Below are positions 61,047 through 64,000 of a stretch of DNA of 64,000 nt, in pieces. Source of the DNA: Arsenophonus sp046530735 (GTDB lineage Bacteria; Pseudomonadota; Gammaproteobacteria; Enterobacterales; Enterobacteriaceae); assembly GCA_046530735.1 (NCBI GenBank), contig JBHEQV010000002.1:186001-250000 (forward strand). The letters are read 5' to 3'. Positions within the stretch are counted from its first letter, which is position 1, and each line of letters opens with the position of its first letter. A model generated the notes under the pieces. The model searched no databases and was not told where the DNA came from. It was given only the letters and a program-made list of their open reading frames with translations. Both the position numbers and the translations under genes were made by a program.

Positions 61047-62939
61047 GATGATAGGCACCTTAATAGTAATTCCAAACTATACGAATTTTCAAATGCCAAT
61101 AATACGACAAGATAGGGATTGATGTGGTGTATATTGTTGCTTCAAGTGAAGAATTATCATTTATTAAACCGATGATAAATAATTGTCACTAATAGCTGTG
61201 TATATCCAACGTTTTATGTTAGTTCTCGTAGCTATAAATTGGTTTAAGTACTAGTTTTTATCTAAAAATGGAAGATTTATAATTCAGTGAAATTTTTACT
61301 ATCCGGTGCTAATTTAGCTCTAAATTATTGGAATTAATGCTTGATTATTAGCAAATTAGAGAAGTAATTTACTTAAAACTAATGTTAAAAACAAATAATT
61401 TTTTTTAAAAAAAAATATTTTATGTCACTACAAACAAGGTTTAATGACCTTTAAATTTTAGTACTTTACTAAGAAAGCTTATTCAGGCTCTGTCTGAATA
61501 TTAGCATCATAGCACTTTACTTTTAAAATGTTTTCTTCAGTATTAATTTTAATTTTGATTAAAATTTTCTAAATTAGTTTTTAATAGAGTGAGAGAACTC
61601 CAGCAGTAAAACTGTTTGTTTTATCTTTTCTTATTTCAAGAAAAGCTTGATTTTTAGGATCAAGAAAGGTAGAAAATGCTACTCTATCCATCTTATAAGC
61701 TAACATAGTTATTGATTGTAGTTGTTACTTTTTAGTTAGAAATGATAATATTCCCACTAATTAATTACGATATTTAATATTTTTCTGAATTTTTTTAGTA
61801 TTTTACTGATTTCTTAACTTAAATCATTTTAGAGTCACACTTTCACTTTATGTGATTCAAAAAAAAGAAGATTTTTACATAATATTGTTGGAGTTAATAT
61901 TCTTATTATAATAACTGTTGAGTGTATTGATGTTTATACCATAGACCTAGCCGTTGTACTTCGAGAAAGTATTATGCTAACTGTATAATTCTGTTAATGA
62001 CAAGTGCTTTAGCATACGTCTAAAAATACCAATGGTTTTTTGATAAAGATTTTTTATAAAAATAAATTTAAATAATTAATTATAATAAAAATATCTTAAT
62101 TTTATGTTTTTAGTGTTAGATTTTTATCTAAAATAACTATGCAATTTCTCATGCAGGTAACTTTTTTAGGATAAACGAATGCTAACTAAAAAAGAAAATA
62201 TGTGTGATCTGATTAGCACTAACAGAGATTATTAAAGTGGGGGTGGATACCGTAAGCGAGATATAAGGTTTGTCTTTTGCTTACTGTTCTTTCAAGGCGA
62301 TTAAAAGCAAGAATTTATTTAAAATAGTTTTACTGGACGCCTGAATTCATGTAAAACTTATCAAAGATTATTTTTGAAGATTTTGGAAGTTGAACCGAAA
62401 ACTATTTTTTTCAGTTGTTATAAAATAAAAAGTTGCATACCTAAGCCTTATAATTAGGTAATTTTATTAAATAATTCATTAGAATAACAATTTTTCACAA
62501 AACTACCAAAGGTATTAGAAGGAGATATTATCGCGTTTACTAAAAATAAACTCAAATTTGGTGCACATAAACGTTAAAAGATTAGGCTTAGAAGTACTAT
62601 ATTTATTATTTAGGCATTGAAGCCAGTGCATAATCTATAAATGTTATTTTCAACAACTTATGATCGCAACGTTAATCGGTGATGTCGTCAAATAATCTAT
62701 CCTATTAAAGGTTAGCACAGATATGAAAAATCTTAGAAAACTCAATATTTGCCGCGTTTCTAGAAAACGGTTAGAAATAAATTATCCGATCTAACTGATA
62801 AATAGTACAAAATTGCCGATGTGAGAATGTTATTGGTGCAGTATATCCTAAATCATAGAGATAAATCTGCTATATTATAGCTGCGATCAGGCTGTCTACT
62901 TTATTTATTTAACAGGTGAAAACCACCAAAATGAACTGA
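61047..62939. other. Nineteen hundred bases with no recognised gene
   Basis: AT-rich. A short frame near 62,179 (MLTKKENMCDLIS) and another near 62,500 (KLPKVLEGDIIAFTKNKLKFG) hint at decayed coding DNA on the plus strand, but neither could be assigned. May belong to the same phage remnant that follows. Confidence 0.4.
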
Positions 62940-64000
62940 AAGGCATCGCAAAGAAGGCATAGGTGTTAATGTTAAGAAATAGAAAGATGTTAACTCAGTA
63001 AATTACCCTACAATGCTTGTCGGCTGGATATAAAAAGTGGCTATACCAGCTTAACGTCTTATAGTGCTAATGTCAGGTAATCAAGAGGTTTAATTAAATA
63101 GGATTAAATCATCTTGATGCATAATTATCTAGCCCACTATCAAAAACTAAACTTGTGTAATATAAAATAGGCATATACATATTTTGCGTTGCATGACAAC
63201 AAAACTATGCAGATGAGGCGTTAATATTAGGCATGTGTACTTTTCCTAATGATGGCGTGCTGTATTCGATAGAGAAACTGCCTGAAACCATTAAGTAGCG
63301 CGAGCACAAAAACTAGAAGTTAATATCGCTAGTTATAGGGGGTTTCTCCTTCCTCGTATTGGATCAGCCTGTTAGCGTGAACTACATCTGGATTAGAGAG
63401 ACGGGTTACGGCATTTTTTTTAAAATCCTTCATCCAGATGAAGGTGATAAAAACTACTTTTTGCCGAAACTGACTTTTATTATCGATAGCAGCTGCCGCT
63501 ATATCACCGGATGGAGCCAATAGCTTTTTGAAAACTTAGTTGCCGTTATTTCATGTGCGGTATTGGATTGTTTTAACCCATAGCAGGTTCTTTCTCTACT
63601 ACTCAGATAATGGCAGCGTGAAATAAATAATACGCTCGATGCATATATTACTGTTATTAAACCCGCCTGGATATTAAACATCTGACTGGCATCCCTATAA
63701 TTTGCAGGGAGGTGGCATTATTAAGCGGCTAAATCCTAACCTTTTCCCATCACTTTGCTATCTATTATAGTACTTATACTGCTTGAGAATCCGTGTGTGC
63801 AAGATTAGTAAGATGCTTAAATCCAGTCGTTTAATTCCCAGGGAGAAGAGGCATTAATGATCTTAGTCTAAGTAGAAATCACTGCGTAAGCTTGTTTCCT
63901 TAGAAAGGCTAATTGATGAAATCAAAAGCTGCTAAAGTGAGACAATATCCGTCCGTACAGTGAACTCTCAAACGAGTTGATGCCAGCATTATAGTCAAGT
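62940..64000 (+). pseudogene. Mu-like phage transposase (MuA/rve type) remnant, runs off window
   Basis: Pieces in order fit the catalytic core and C-domain of Mu-type DDE transposases: KLTFIIDSSCRYITGWS (family RPWLTVIIDDYSRAIVGW, first Asp in FIID), LYYSDNGS (family LYSDNGSGY, second Asp), and GIIKRLNPNLFPSL after HPYNLQGGG (family GIPGNPQARGIIERLNSS, where the catalytic Glu of IIER is here Lys). Then RIRVCKISKMLKSS. Stops and shifts throughout. The G+C is higher than in the surrounding DNA, so it is a later arrival than most of the wreckage. Mu-like, Tn552-like or another rve-type transposase are the alternatives. Confidence 0.55.

Overview
The window looks like a stretch of chromosome from a host-restricted gammaproteobacterium of the Enterobacterales in an advanced but unfinished stage of genome reduction. 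The surviving proteins align end to end with Escherichia coli homologues from memory, gene order follows the E. coli map (upp/purMN; ribB/ubiK/hldE; lolCDE/mfd/ndh; lpoB-hinT-tatD-holB-tmk-mltG-pabC-fabF-acpP-fabGDH-plsX-rpmF-yceD/yceF/rluC/rne), and base composition is strongly AT-rich. By my addition about 24.3 kb of 64 kb (23 intact genes) is coding. The rest is decayed genes, dead insertion sequences and featureless AT-rich DNA. An insect endosymbiont of the Arsenophonus or Sodalis kind is a reasonable inference, but the window alone does not fix the genus.

Layout. 0-4 kb: an nth-rsxEGD(C) operon in ruins. 4-11 kb: IS remnants, a broken upp and a broken purMN operon, with an IS1595-type element inside purN. 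12-16.4 kb: ribB with a degenerate FMN riboswitch, ubiK and hldE sharing a two-way terminator. 18.5-25.3 kb: intact lolCDE diverging from intact mfd. 27.3-28.6 kb: ndh. 28.7-32.7 kb: a pile-up of four IS types. 32.8-38.9 kb: a run on the minus strand, thiK (dead), lpoB, hinT, tatD, holB, tmk, mltG, pabC (one frameshift). 39-43.5 kb: fabF, broken by a 3.6 kb IS cluster. 43.6-48.5 kb: acpP, fabG, fabD, fabH, plsX, rpmF intact, yceD dead. 48.6-54 kb: yceF dead, rluC, rne. 57.6-59 kb: a lone intact polyamine permease gene (plaP-like). 62.9-64 kb: remnant of a Mu-like phage transposase, running off the window.

Function. What survives is the informational and envelope core: fatty acid and phospholipid entry, lipoprotein export (Lol), ADP-heptose synthesis for LPS, peptidoglycan helpers (MltG, LpoB), ubiquinone and respiratory NADH oxidation (UbiK, Ndh), RNA decay, transcription-coupled repair, riboflavin, dTMP kinase and clamp loader. 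What has been lost here is de novo purine synthesis (purMN), uracil salvage (upp), base excision (nth), the Rsx electron-transfer complex, thiamine salvage (thiK) and possibly folate (pabC). This matches dependence on a host for nucleobases.

Mobile DNA. I count ten IS256-family (mutator-type) copies, three IS91-type, two IS1595-type and two IS481-type fragments. None encodes an intact transposase. I did not find a novel defence or biosynthetic system. The most informative signals are the nested insertions with readable target duplications, genes caught at the first inactivating mutation (nth, pabC), and short tandem repeats growing inside two pseudogenes.
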